From Apteryx mantelli (Eukaryota; Chordata; Aves; Apterygiformes; Apterygidae): a stretch of DNA of 64,000 nt. Below are positions 54,533-64,000 of the stretch, in pieces. The notes under the pieces are model-generated. The model was given only the letters and a program-made list of their open reading frames with translations. It searched no databases and was not told the origin of the DNA. Each line of letters opens with the position of its first letter. Within the stretch, counting starts at the first letter, position 1. The DNA is taken from NCBI RefSeq assembly GCF_036417845.1, contig NC_089979.1:116593415-116657414 (forward strand), read 5' to 3'. Position numbers and translations under genes: made by a program.

Positions 54533-55973
54533 GTTAGTTATCAAAAGCAATATTTATTACAAATATACTAACTGTGTGGAGTTGTCTACTAATGTATAAA
54601 TTTATTAGCTTGCTTACACATGCCTACATAATTTTCAGGAAAAAAAGAAACCTCTAGTATTGACCAAATTCTGATCTGAAATTGAGTGTTTGAAACTGCA
54701 TTCATGTCAGTGGAATTGTATGAATGGAACTCAGCTGAATTTAAATCTGATGCTAGTGGAGTCCTGTAGGAGGCTTTAGAATTATTTAAAAGTGGTAGTT
54801 CTGTGGATTAAAGTTTGTTCAGTCAGGATGGAGGTACATGTTTTATTACTTTGTCCCCTATCAGTTAGAGATATTTTAAATGTAGATGTGGAATAGAGTA
54901 AAGCAGATTGAATTTACCATAAACTTTGAACTTACCCCAATAAAATGTTGAGAAATTCATTTGGACTACTGTGATCTTCAGAAAACTCTTCTAGAAAGTT
55001 TACTGTATAACATAAATGAATGTAGTGCCAGGAAACTAATTTTGGGGGATTTAATTTTTGAAAAGGTTTTGACACTGAGTTAGTTGCTTCAGGGGTTGGG
55101 GGAGTTAGAACAGGAGTGAACGTTTCTGTTGAGACAAGGCTGAAATTTTTATATTTACTTTTATTTATATTACAGTATTTGTCTGTGTGTTTTGGGGATG
55201 CTATTGCAACCAAATATTCCTTCCTGTTCCCTCCCCCTCTATTTAAATAAACGTGATGTAAATCTTTGTGCCTCCTGTGACCTATTGGGATATGAAGCAC
55301 TACTTTGGACACATACTCATCTAGGGGTTTTTTGTTTATGTGTACATCAAATTTTTTCTCACCTATGCATATGTATGCTAAGGTATGTGGGGTGTGTCTA
55401 AAAACAATAGAAATAAGCCAGAAATATAATTGCTAAGCTTTCAGCATTTGTGCATGGTGCAGAGAACAGTGGTAGGGCACAGACTAATGCTGATCACACA
55501 AATCTTCATCCCCTGTTAAATTCTTATGAATTTGTCCTCTGCTCTCCCCCCAAGTTCTGAGTGAAGATGCTATCTATTGGAAGAAAGGTCAAAGAAATAA
55601 TTGTACTAATCATTAGCGAGTTTTGTCAAATATATTTTTCATATATTTCGTGCCTCACTTCCATGGTTTATATATGCTTTTCAGCGTTTTCTTATTTATT
55701 ACAGAGGAAAAAAAAACACTATTTAGTTTGGTTGGATAAGATATGAAAATTACAGAAAGTGTTGATACTTGGAGTACTTATTATTTTTTTTATGCTTTGT
55801 TTGCTTCAGAAAGCTAAGTGGACTTTGAGTCTGCCCTAAGGAAAATTTTTACAACTTTCTGTGCAAGTTATAAGCTTGGGAATGTTTGAGCAATATCATG
55901 ATAAAACTTTTATTTCTGAGATCTTTAGATGCAACTTCTGTTTTCTGTGTTTTTTTTTTCCTGTTTTCCACAG
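54533..55973 (+). other. LRRFIP2: LRRFIP2 intron between exons G and H
   Basis: This is AT-rich intron. A 126-codon minus-strand open frame (54932-55312) has no recognisable domain and is treated as chance. The polypyrimidine tract before exon H is long and strong. Confidence 0.6.
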
Positions 55974-56048
55974 AGTGGAATTTACCATGATCAAAGAAGT
56001 TATAGCAGCCTTAGATGCAGTAAACCAATTTCTTCCTACCATACTCGG
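55974..56048 (+). CDS. LRRFIP2: LRRFIP2 coding exon H
   Basis: The acceptor TTTTCCTGTTTTCCACAG and donor GTCTGT bound 75 nt (25 codons), starting SGIYHDQRSYSSLRCSKPIS. It aligns residue for residue with SGLYFDQRNYSSLRHSKPTS of mammalian LRRFIP2 as I recall it and ends in a YHTR motif (YYTR in mammals). Phase 0-0. A CA-repeat follows the donor by 14 nt. Confidence 0.95.
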
Positions 56049-56062
56049 GTCTGTCTCCTCTT

Positions 56063-56086
56063 ACACGCGCACGCACGCACACACAC
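56063..56086. repeat. CA-repeat just downstream of the exon H donor
   Basis: This is an ACACGCGCACGCACGCACAC-type tract in the first 40 nt of the intron. CA-repeats are known binding sites for hnRNP L and can control use of the adjacent exon. Confidence 0.8.
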
Positions 56087-56622
56087 TTTTCTGCTTCCTC
56101 ATGCTTCATAAAGCAAACTTCTCTCTCCTCCCTTCTATAACATTCTTGCTTTTAATTGTTTCCTTTCATAAAACTAGTGTATAACATGTAAATTATTGTT
56201 TTCTGCATACATGGGGATTTAAATTTAAAATGTCTTGCATTACTGTAAATATATATATATAATATATAAAAAAATAGCTGCTGTGACACTTGCTTTTAAA
56301 AAGTCCTGTTGTTAAACAGCTAACTTAAAAATAAAACAAGGCTGTTAAAAGTTTAGCGCCAATATACTACTTCCTTCTATAATAATATAAATGATAAACT
56401 GATGCTCTATGATGAGATGGGTAGCACCTACAGTAATTTCAGAAACTGTCGTGGTCAGGTTAAATAGAGAAAACTGACCTATCTTTTGACAGCTATTTAA
56501 CTTTTTATCATACTCTTACTTAGTATTTTAATCTTTAGAGCTTCTCTGCTGAATGTAGAAAAATAGATACATTCACTGTACACGGAAAAAGCATTTGACT
56601 TTTTCTGTTCTTCACACTACAG

Positions 56623-56670
56623 TCGTCTTCTCTATGCAGTGATCCAGTGGCAACTACTAGGAGTTACAGG
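56623..56670 (+). CDS. LRRFIP2: LRRFIP2 coding exon I
   Basis: The acceptor TTCTTCACACTACAG and donor GTTAGT bound 48 nt (16 codons): SSSLCSDPVATTRSYR. It matches the SSSLYSDPLATYKSDR segment of mammals. The mammalian exon seems to start one Gln earlier. Phase 0-0. The following intron is only 85 nt. Confidence 0.92.
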
Positions 56671-56755
56671 GTTAGTACAATGTGAAAGAATGTTTTGCTT
56701 AACATCAGATGTTTTAATTGCCCTCATATATTTAAAATTACACTTCTCTTTATAG

Positions 56756-56800
56756 GTGTCTCCTTCTGTAAATACTGGCTTGATAAGAAGTACCAGTTTG
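56756..56800 (+). CDS. LRRFIP2: LRRFIP2 coding exon J
   Basis: The acceptor TTCTCTTTATAG and an unusual donor bound 45 nt (15 codons): VSPSVNTGLIRSTSL. It matches ASPTANSGLLRSASL of mammals. The in-frame donor is GTTCGT. A better-looking GTAAGC lies 4 nt downstream but would shift the frame. Phase 0-0 with the first donor. Confidence 0.92.
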
Positions 56801-58133
56801 GTTCGTAAGCACCATTTGCATGGTTGCCTTAAATTTGTGTTGTATGGCCGTGTGGATTGAGCATATTATATTTGCATTCTTTCCATATTTTTAAATAAAG
56901 CTAAAGCTTGTGTGTCTCATTTTGGGGAGGCCTTCAATTTAATGCTTTTAATGTTGCTAGATTTCCTCTTAAAATATTTTGGTAATTGCTATTTTGCTGA
57001 TCTTTTTGTGGACAAGCATAAAGTTTATGAATATGTCAATTGCGTTAAAGAACAGTGGGGTTAGAACATGTTAAGCCAGGCATATTAAAGAAAATTTGTA
57101 AGGATAGTATTAAAAAATCTAGTTAAGTTTCGGTGTAAGCAAAAATTTGAATGGGTAAATCGCTGTCTTGAGATTACAGAAATTTGTGGTAAGTACACTT
57201 TAAATTCATTCAAATAACATGCATTATTTAAGATCAGTAATCATACAAAACTATAAGGATAAAAACCTAATCTAAATCTTTACAGGTTATCAAGTAGCTA
57301 GCAGTGCTTTAAGAATGACTAAGCTCTATAAAGAATCCAGTTGTCTTCTGTTAAAAAGTGACATGGATGCCTAGTGCAGCTACAATAATTCTAGTCCAAA
57401 TTAGACTGCCGTTTGAGAAATGCTAAAGCTACATAAGTAAAAAGTCAAATATTTTACGTCTCATTTTACACTCAGATTCCAAGCAGAGATTATTTACTTT
57501 TTTAACTTTGTGCATGTTCTGGAGAAAATGTAAGAAGATGAGTGATGAGAATAAGTGCATAGTAACTGCTATTATATATAAATCTCTATTTCTATTGGAG
57601 ATCTCTTTATAAGGAGGAAAATGCAAAATGAGACTGGAAAATTGTTTTTAAAAATTGTGTTGTCCAGAGCTATTTTTATTACCCTCTGCATAATTATATT
57701 TCAGCCTTGCACTCCTTTAGGAAAATCTGCATGATTGAGAAAAAAGTAAAACTGATAAGGGTACAATATAGCTTCAGTTCCCAGGGTGAGTTAAATAGTG
57801 GAATAGTGGAAAAACAATTCATGCTTTAAATATTTAATTTTCTTGTGAAAATAGTCAAGATTTTTAAAAATTATTATTCTAAGATTTTCCTTGAAAAATA
57901 ATATATTTATGTTTGGGAGTAGAATTCCCTATAAGGGGAGGGAAATGCTGCTGGAAAATTTTTAAAAATTGTTCTTCATCCTTTCAAAAAGCATAGTGTT
58001 AAGGGGCAAATGCATTGACAGGATAAGATACTAAGAGAGCTTTCATTGCTGAGTACCTTACAGTACATAAGACTGTGACACAGTTATTTCCAAGGCTAAA
58101 TATAAAAAGTGTTCCATTCCCTCTGTTTCTCAG
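56801..58133 (+). other. LRRFIP2: LRRFIP2 intron between exons J and K
   Basis: This is AT-rich intron without repeats or exons that I can support. Confidence 0.6.
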
Positions 58134-58181
58134 GCATCTTTGAGTGGTGATGGATTATATAGCTCATATAGTTCTCGCACT
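58134..58181 (+). CDS. LRRFIP2: LRRFIP2 coding exon K
   Basis: The acceptor CTCTGTTTCTCAG and consensus donor GTAAGT bound 48 nt (16 codons): ASLSGDGLYSSYSSRT. It matches ASLYNGGLYNPYGPRT of mammals. Phase 0-0. The next intron is 92 nt. Confidence 0.92.
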
Positions 58182-58273
58182 GTAAGTGGAATACGCTTTT
58201 GGTCATTTCTTTCAAAATCTTTGTTTTATGGAGATTAACATATATGAAAATTTCCTTCATCACTTTTCTTTAG

Positions 58274-58330
58274 CCATCTGAATACAGTTGTTATTCTTCA
58301 AGAGCAAGCTCAATTCAAAGTAGTCCTGTG
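58274..58330 (+). CDS. LRRFIP2: LRRFIP2 coding exon L
   Basis: The acceptor CACTTTTCTTTAG and donor GTGAGC bound 57 nt (19 codons): PSEYSCYSSRASSIQSSPV. It matches PSECSYYSSRISSARSSPG of mammals. Tyr and Cys are exchanged between positions 4 and 6. Phase 0-0. Confidence 0.93.
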
Positions 58331-59193
58331 GTGAGCGTTCCTCTTGCATGTTTTACTGAGTGCTTTGATACTAACACACAATAGTTACGAGTCTTCGCAC
58401 TGTGGATCGCTTTACTGACCATCACATAGATGAGATTTTTCAGTTGTGCCTCAGAAAAGTAATTTGTCAGAGATTTGTTAAAGCTTTAGCAGTAAGAATA
58501 GCAAATTCCATATTGCTTTTATATTTTGCTAAATACCACTTTAAAATTTTTGTACTCTATAATCGGAAATATCTAAAACTGAGTATAGTACATTGTTGGG
58601 GTTACCACCTCACATCATAGTTGGGGCAGGCAAGCGAAAGAGTTGCCACGTGTGGAAAAGTCTTTCTTTTCAGGAAGAGGACTAATGCAAACTTTGTTAC
58701 ATCATGCAGTAAGAAGTAGCTGGCTCATTTCTCCAGTGATCGGTATTCAAAAATGGGAGAAATTTGTTCCCAGATCTGTATTGTTTAAAACTGTCATTCC
58801 GAAGATGTATTTTTGTCCTGCAAAGTGAGTTAAAATAGTTTCACTCTGTTTCTGCCCCTCATCATTTGTGATGCTACGCACAAAAACGGGTCAGTGTTGT
58901 GGTATGGGTTAAATTGAGATATTCAGTCCTGTTTTCATTTTTCACATATTCTTAACAATATTATAGAGACAAAACAAATAAAAACAGGATTGTCCAGAGA
59001 TTGAATGTTTTTCAGCTACAGTGTACCTCAGAGTGAATTTTTGAGGGCCTAAAAAAAGGGAATTTTGTTGTTGTTGCTTTATGAAGTTCCAAAACCTAAG
59101 AGGAATTAATATCCATCTCAAATCTCTTCAACTATGAAAGTATTACTATTTATCTCCTTGGTTTCTCTTAAGATTAAGATTCATTTCTTAAAC

Positions 59194-59233
59194 TATATAT
59201 ATATGTGTGTATATATTGATATACGCACACATA
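59194..59233. repeat. TA/TG/CA microsatellite
   Basis: TATATATATATGTGTGTATATA is followed by ATACGCACACATA. It lies about 70 bp from the LTR-like element. Confidence 0.75.
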
Positions 59234-59386
59234 TTGTTTCAGCGCAATATTTTTTTCAGATATCAGTTTGTTTATGTGTCACGCTGTCATGCTATGAAGG
59301 TTCGATAGCAACGACTGAGACAGTAATATAATAATAATAAAAAAGATGTTTGTTTCCTCACACAAGTTCTTGGATTAGTAACATCC

Positions 59387-59470
59387 ATTAAAATAATGCG
59401 ATTACTAATTTAGGAAGGATAACACAAAACCATCAGTTACTAATTTAGAAAGGATAACCTGAAACCGTCG
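59387..59470. repeat. Tandem repeat of about 36-42 bp inside the LTR-like element
   Basis: GATTACTAATTTAGGAAGGATAAC is followed by a diverged second copy, GTTACTAATTTAGAAAGGATAAC, and a partial third (GATTACTGCATTATTAATGG). Confidence 0.7.
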
Positions 59471-59677
59471 ATTACTGCATTATTAATGGGAAGGACTGCT
59501 TATCCCTACTTGAAAGCTTTCTTGTTCACTCTCCTAGTGAGAGGGCTCTCAACCTCGAGGAGTTACCTTAACCCAGCGTCCCAGGAAAAGGGGAGGGGGG
59601 GGAATACTCACGGTCCAGCCGGAGAGGATGGTCAGGGCACGTTCCCGTCCCTGCTCAAACTCTCCTAGCTGCCAAGC

Positions 59678-59689
59678 CTCTTTTTATAC
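59678..59689 (-). promoter_or_regulatory. TATA box of the LTR-like element
   Basis: GTATAAAAAGAG on the minus strand is the only strong TATA box seen in a GC-rich context here. It is flanked upstream by U3-like direct repeats. Confidence 0.5.
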
Positions 59690-62075
59690 GGCTGGGGCTC
59701 TGGGCAAACACTGCTTTTGCTGACTTTTGCGAGTTTCACAATCACAGGACTGTCTGTTTGTCTGCTCGGGGGGACCCTGCTAGCGAGGCAAGACCACAAC
59801 ACCTCCGTATTGCTTCTCCCCTCCCCGGGGTCCGTGCAGATTCCAGGTGGCAGACTTCACTTCTCCAGTCTTGTTAATCATTCCGCAGCCTTGCGCATAT
59901 CAGTCCTTGCGCATATCGGTTGGTAGACGACTTTAGTCCTGTTAACTCCTCTGTTCAGCAGCTTTGTGCACGTCAGCTCTTGTGCTATCAGTTCTTCTGC
60001 GTATCAATTGACAAACTTCAGTCCTGTTAACTCTTCACTCGCCCGTCATTATGTGATGCCATTAATGCCAAGGTACACTAATGAATGTTTAACAGAGCTC
60101 AAAATATTAAATATGTTGAATGAAATAAGTCTGAAAAGGGTATTATCAAACTAAAAATCCTTTTCATCGCTTACACAGACCATAGAAAGTGAACATTATT
60201 GTTTTTGCTGTCATTGTGGGTAGCTCATGGAAAGTGTCAGCTGAGTACTCACTGGAAGTCAAAATGGAAAATAGAGAACTTGAGAACAGACTAGAAAATA
60301 CTGTTGAAAAACTGTACAAGTCCATGGTGCGCCTCAATTTTAAAAACTATCTGTTCCGATAAACCCATTGAGAAAGATGTATTAGAAGTAGAAATGGCAT
60401 AGGAGGAGGAACTGTAAGTATTATCAGATGTATAAACTGGCTACCTTCCTAGGAGAGTAGATAAGACTCTTGAACTTGAGGGGAAAAAAATATCCAAAGA
60501 GGGAGACTGTACAATGACATAAATGACTATACAGTGAAATTACCAGGTCACAGGTTTAGAACAAACCAAAGCGGGGGTGGGCGGTTCATTCAGCATATAA
60601 TGTCATTCTAGAATTTATTCGGGAATCCCCAAGTATCTTTGGTTAAGTTGGGATTAGATAAACTCCTGGAGGACATATGCATCTGATGCTTCCCCTGGTT
60701 TGTAAGGTCAAGCTGATAATTTCTAGACTCTGGAAGAGTTTAGAAAGGGAGGATCAGTCCATAGATGCCGCTGCTTCTGATGCTAGTTTTAGAGATTACA
60801 CTGCTGGCTGCCCTCTGAGAGAGGGGATACTGAAATAGAGAATGCAACCTAAGCATTGTGGTAGTTCTTAGGTTTTCTTATGATGATTTTAAAGGGGTTT
60901 TCACTTGTGCAATCAATTGCAATGAAGCAAGTCTATACTTTGGAAAAAAGATTAAACTCTTGAGGTAACTTTTGTGTAAGCTGAGGAGCAACTCTTTTTT
61001 CGTTGGTCAACATTAAATTTTGAACACTGACCTTGATTCACAAGCCAAAGTAAGTTGTGATTATTACTGTGCACTCCATTATGCTTGATATGCAGAGAAT
61101 AAGTTTATTAGGCCCTTAATAATATTTATTAGTTGTGTAGCCATTTTTTTTGTTTTTATGAGGGTTTTTAAATGTAACCCATATTTAATGCTTCAGCCTT
61201 TCAGCATAACTGTTTCTTTTTAAGACCCTTGCTTCTGTTCAGAAAAATTATGTCTGAATGTCTGTTTTCAAGTGTGTATCATTCATTTTGTTGTCTCTTT
61301 TAGAATGTTTTAATTATAAGCATTTCTTTACTTTTTTCCATACAGAATGGATATCATTATTCACACTATGTAAATTATTTATGCAAAATAGGCAAGCCTT
61401 AGATTTCAGTCTTAACAACTTTAATTATATTTATATAATATAAATTATTAATTTATATAACATATAATTTATATTAAATTATTGTTATTTTAAAATAAAA
61501 GTATATTTTTAAAACCTTGTAGTGCACAGATGATCAAATAGAGAGTACTGCATCTGGTAATCATGCCATATAAGGGTTGAGGGATAGTACGGTGTGCTGG
61601 GTTGCATGCTTGTATTTTAAGGAATGAGAAAAAACTTCAATTTTTTTAAGATGGCTAATTGTTTTGTTTAGTGTATTGCATACTATTCAACAGCAAAGAT
61701 GATCTTTTGCAAATGAAGAAAAGAGTGCACTGTTGTCATAGACTGCATTTGCAGCCCTTGGCTTGATTTGCTTGTTTTTCTGCTTGGTTTAAGTGCCTGT
61801 TTATATAGGCAGAATTCTGTAGCATCTTTATAGTTTCTGAAATGCAAATGAAATAAGAAAGTTGAGCCAGACTTCTGATTCTGAAAAATTATCTTTTTTT
61901 TTTTTTTAATGAGATACTATTTAAAATGTAGATGTAACTGTAGCCAAAAGATCTGGAGTGTTGAAGTCATTTTCTGTTTTATCTGTCAGAAAAATAGCAG
62001 TGACAAAAGCACAGACTGTTGTCCTAAGCATGTTTAACTTGAGACATAGGTGTTCATCGGGGAATTATTTTATAT

Positions 62076-62178
62076 GTTAATGGTCACATCTGTGTAAAAG
62101 ATATCTCACTATCTTTTAGTCAGAATGAGATCAGGCTACATCAATCGTGTATATCAAGTACAAGGAAGTTCAGAATTA
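62076..62178. repeat. 100-bp direct repeat, copy 1
   Basis: The copy contains TGTGTAAAAGATATCTCACT, TTTAGTCAGAATGAGATCAG and CAAGGAAGTTCAGAATTA. It is related to 63505-63598 by scattered substitutions and a gap of about 9 nt. Confidence 0.9.
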
Positions 62179-63175
62179 TTTCTTAAAAATTGTGAGAAGA
62201 GGATGAAGACAAATTTTCAAACTCTGATATTCATTTAAAGATTTTCTTTCATACATTTAGTTTTAAAAGTACTTATAATGTTCACAAACTTCTGCCTTTT
62301 GGGATGGAATATTAGCATTAGTTTTATTTGACAAATATACGTATCTCATTAAATACTATTGTTTAACCTGAATAACATTTGCTTAGTTAAATATTTCACT
62401 TGACTTCCTGTGGCGATTGTAATGCAGTTAGATATATCGTGCCTTGTTCACAAGAAGTGCTGTGTAGTATTAGTATATTTTCCTCATTTTTTTTTTTTTT
62501 TAAGTGCCTGTCTGACATATAGCTTTGGGGAGAAAGCTTATCTTCGATTGTAAAGCTTCTTGAAATTTTGAATAACAGGAAGCCCAGATTGTGTTTGCAA
62601 TTAGTAGTATTGTGCTTGTAGTGATCAGAAGAAGAGACAAGATTTGTAGAGAAAAGTAATAACTCTTATTTATCAACTTGCTCTGATTATACCATCTGGT
62701 ATTACAATCTACAACCCTTATTTTTAAAATATATGTGTATAATTTTTATAACCTGTGTTTGGCACAATATTAGTACCAAATCCTTTTGTACCTATGACTG
62801 TACTTTTTTTTGTATTACACCAAGTGAGAGAAGGAAATCAATAAATGCTTATTGCTCTTATATAGTTTTTAGATACCTTAAACTATAAGACTAATATACA
62901 TGTGAAGAAAGTGTTTAAAAATTACATATATACATACTGGCCAAAATATTTGTATCAGTGTGGCTCAGGTGGTATTCATGTAGACACATTTAAAATATCA
63001 AAAATCAAAAAAATTAATATTTTGTAGCTGTTGTTAAAATGTTAGAAATACAACAATGAATTGCAATAGTTGAAATTCAAGTTACAATTTAGTATACTTT
63101 CGTAAATAGACTTTTGTTAATGCTGTGATGTCACTTCCAACTTCTTTCACCCTTCTCCCTATCTGTCTTTGGAAG

Positions 63176-63283
63176 CCCTCTGATTTTTCTGATCAAAGTG
63201 AAACTGCTGCTGACTATTTCAGTCGTTCCAACTGCAGGGGAAGCGTTGTTTCTGATGCAGATGATGTCCAAGGTTTGAATAGT
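63176..63283 (+). CDS. LRRFIP2: LRRFIP2 coding exon M
   Basis: A strong pyrimidine tract ending CTGTCTTTGGAAG and the donor GTGAGT bound 108 nt (36 codons). The peptide includes FSDQSETAADYFSRSN, then CRGSVVSDADD. AADYFSRSN-RGSVVS-DD is diagnostic of LRRFIP2. The mammalian RRGS motif reads CRGS here. Phase 0 at both ends with these sites. An earlier donor-like GTTTGA at 63273 would end the exon out of phase, so I prefer GTGAGT. The exon lies between the two 100-bp direct repeats. Downstream exons are off the right edge. Confidence 0.9.
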
Positions 63284-64000
63284 GTGAGTGTAATGCTTGA
63301 TGCTACCGTGTGGTGAATGCAGCAAACTAATGCATTGTGGATTTTTCTTTTCATATTTAAGAGAGTAAATACTGTAAAAGAACTGGGAGTTATTTAATGG
63401 CAGATGGCTTTGAGTTGAGGGGTTGGGGTTTATTGCAAGCCGAATGCCGTTTTTATATAAATGTCAGGAGTCCTTGAATTTCAACTGTTTCAACTGTTTT
63501 ACATGTAAATGGTCCCATTTGTGTAAAAGATACCTCACTAACATTTAGTCAGAATGGGATCAGGCTACAACATTCATGTGCAAGGAAGTTCAGAATTAGA
63601 AGCCCTTGAATTTCAGGGACTCCTTTCAATTTTGTCTTTGCATGCTGCTTTTATTTTAAAGGAATTTTGCCTGTTGCTAGAAGCATGTGATAAACACTTC
63701 ACATTTTTATTGTGTGATGGACTTAAGCATCTCTGAAATGTAAAAATATCTTTTTTGTGTTGGAAAATTAATATATAAAATTAGCATCCTATAGGGTTTT
63801 TTGTGCATTTTTGGAATACTAATTTATTTTAGTGACAAAATTATATTCTTGGAGGTGTGCTCTGTAGTACATTTTAGTGTTCTTCCAGCCAAGACGTGTT
63901 TTTTGTCATGATCTGTTATTGGAGCATTCATTTTTGGCTATGCTCTTGCACTGAATCCCAGGTTAATCAAATGTTATGGGAAAATTACAGTTACAGTTCT
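63284..64000 (+). other. LRRFIP2: LRRFIP2 intron after exon M (partial)
   Basis: This intron start contains copy 2 of the 100-bp repeat, itself bracketed by near-identical 15-mers. No exon was recognised before the window ends. Confidence 0.6.
63505..63598. repeat. 100-bp direct repeat, copy 2
   Basis: This is the diverged partner of 62076-62178: TGTGTAAAAGATACCTCACT, TTTAGTCAGAATGGGATCAG, CAAGGAAGTTCAGAATTA. It is bracketed by AGTCCTTGAATTTCA (63469) and AGCCCTTGAATTTCA (63601). Confidence 0.9.

Larger units (their letters stand above)
59302..60068 (-). mobile_element. Solo LTR of an endogenous retrovirus, antisense
   Basis: This block of about 770 bp is GC-richer than the intron around it and reads as an LTR on the minus strand. 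A U3-like part carries internal direct repeats (TTGCGCATATC at 59891 and 59907; AGTCCTGTTAACTC at about 59934 and 60020). A clear TATA box GTATAAAAAGAG follows (59678-59689), then an R/U5-like part with ACCGTGAGTATT, a donor-like motif near 59603. AAGGT lies at both proposed ends, as a 5-bp target duplication would. The termini are not the usual TG...CA, so the ends are uncertain. No internal viral genes are present. The family is not identified. Confidence 0.5.
58331..63175 (+). other. LRRFIP2: LRRFIP2 intron between exons L and M
   Basis: This 4.8-kb intron holds a TA/TG microsatellite (59194-59233), an antisense LTR-like element (59302-60068), AT-rich tracts (61430-61500), T-runs near 61895 and 62490, and copy 1 of a 100-bp direct repeat (62076-62178). 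Mammals have extra residues here (a NDDTAS... segment); I found no convincing exon for it. Confidence 0.55.

Noticed and set aside
54932-55312. 126-codon minus-strand open frame
   Set aside because: It is antisense in an intron with no recognisable motif, and its composition is as expected by chance.
61523-61556. Possible LRRFIP2 exon reading TDDQIESTAS, resembling a mammalian NDDTAS segment
   Set aside because: The splice sites would give a 34-nt exon that breaks the phase-0 pattern and creates a stop on joining to exon M. The similarity is slight.
1-64000. CRISPR arrays, tRNA or rRNA genes, prokaryotic operons
   Set aside because: No regularly spaced repeats, cloverleaf with intact A/B boxes, or bacterial gene organisation was seen. 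The split exons and CpG islands show vertebrate nuclear DNA.

Overview
This window is vertebrate nuclear DNA, most likely from a bird. It is AT-rich, has two sharp CpG islands, and has tiny exons spread over tens of kilobases. It carries a CR1-type LINE 3' end, which is the signature retroposon of birds and other sauropsids. The spacing between genes is compact. The species cannot be named from the sequence alone.

Two genes are recognisable and they diverge. On the minus strand, the first CpG island (about 2985-4300) holds the first coding exon of GOLGA4 (golgin-245/p230). It starts at 3418 in a perfect Kozak context and has a splice donor after 3332; positions 1-3331 are its first intron. 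On the plus strand, a second CpG island (about 24585-25960) carries the promoter and a non-coding first exon of LRRFIP2. Its ATG lies far downstream at 36344. Coding exons then follow at 36344, 44801, 46421, 49355, 49495, 53466, 54467, 55974, 56623, 56756, 58134, 58274 and 63176. The gene continues past the right edge, and its coiled-coil C-terminal half is not in this window. Divergent GOLGA4-LRRFIP2 order matches the mammalian arrangement as I know it.

The most distinctive architecture is in LRRFIP2. Every coding exon seen here is a multiple of 3 nt (36-108 nt) and sits between phase-0 introns, so any exon can be skipped or included without breaking the frame. Two further in-frame candidate cassette exons (51254-51319 and 52306-52335) fit the same pattern. 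The encoded region is Ser/Arg/Tyr-rich, low-complexity sequence that precedes the coiled coil.

The 20 kb between the two islands and the long introns contain no convincing extra gene. They hold two ancient MIR-like SINE remnants (about 10295 and 11735), CR1 fragments (32450, 33290), two minus-strand LTR-like blocks (about 52497-53115 and 59302-60068), two pairs of local direct repeats, a 24-bp perfect palindrome, microsatellites and homopolymer runs. One coding-looking minus-strand stretch at 39231-39640 is unidentified. I found no tRNA, rRNA, CRISPR or prokaryotic feature.
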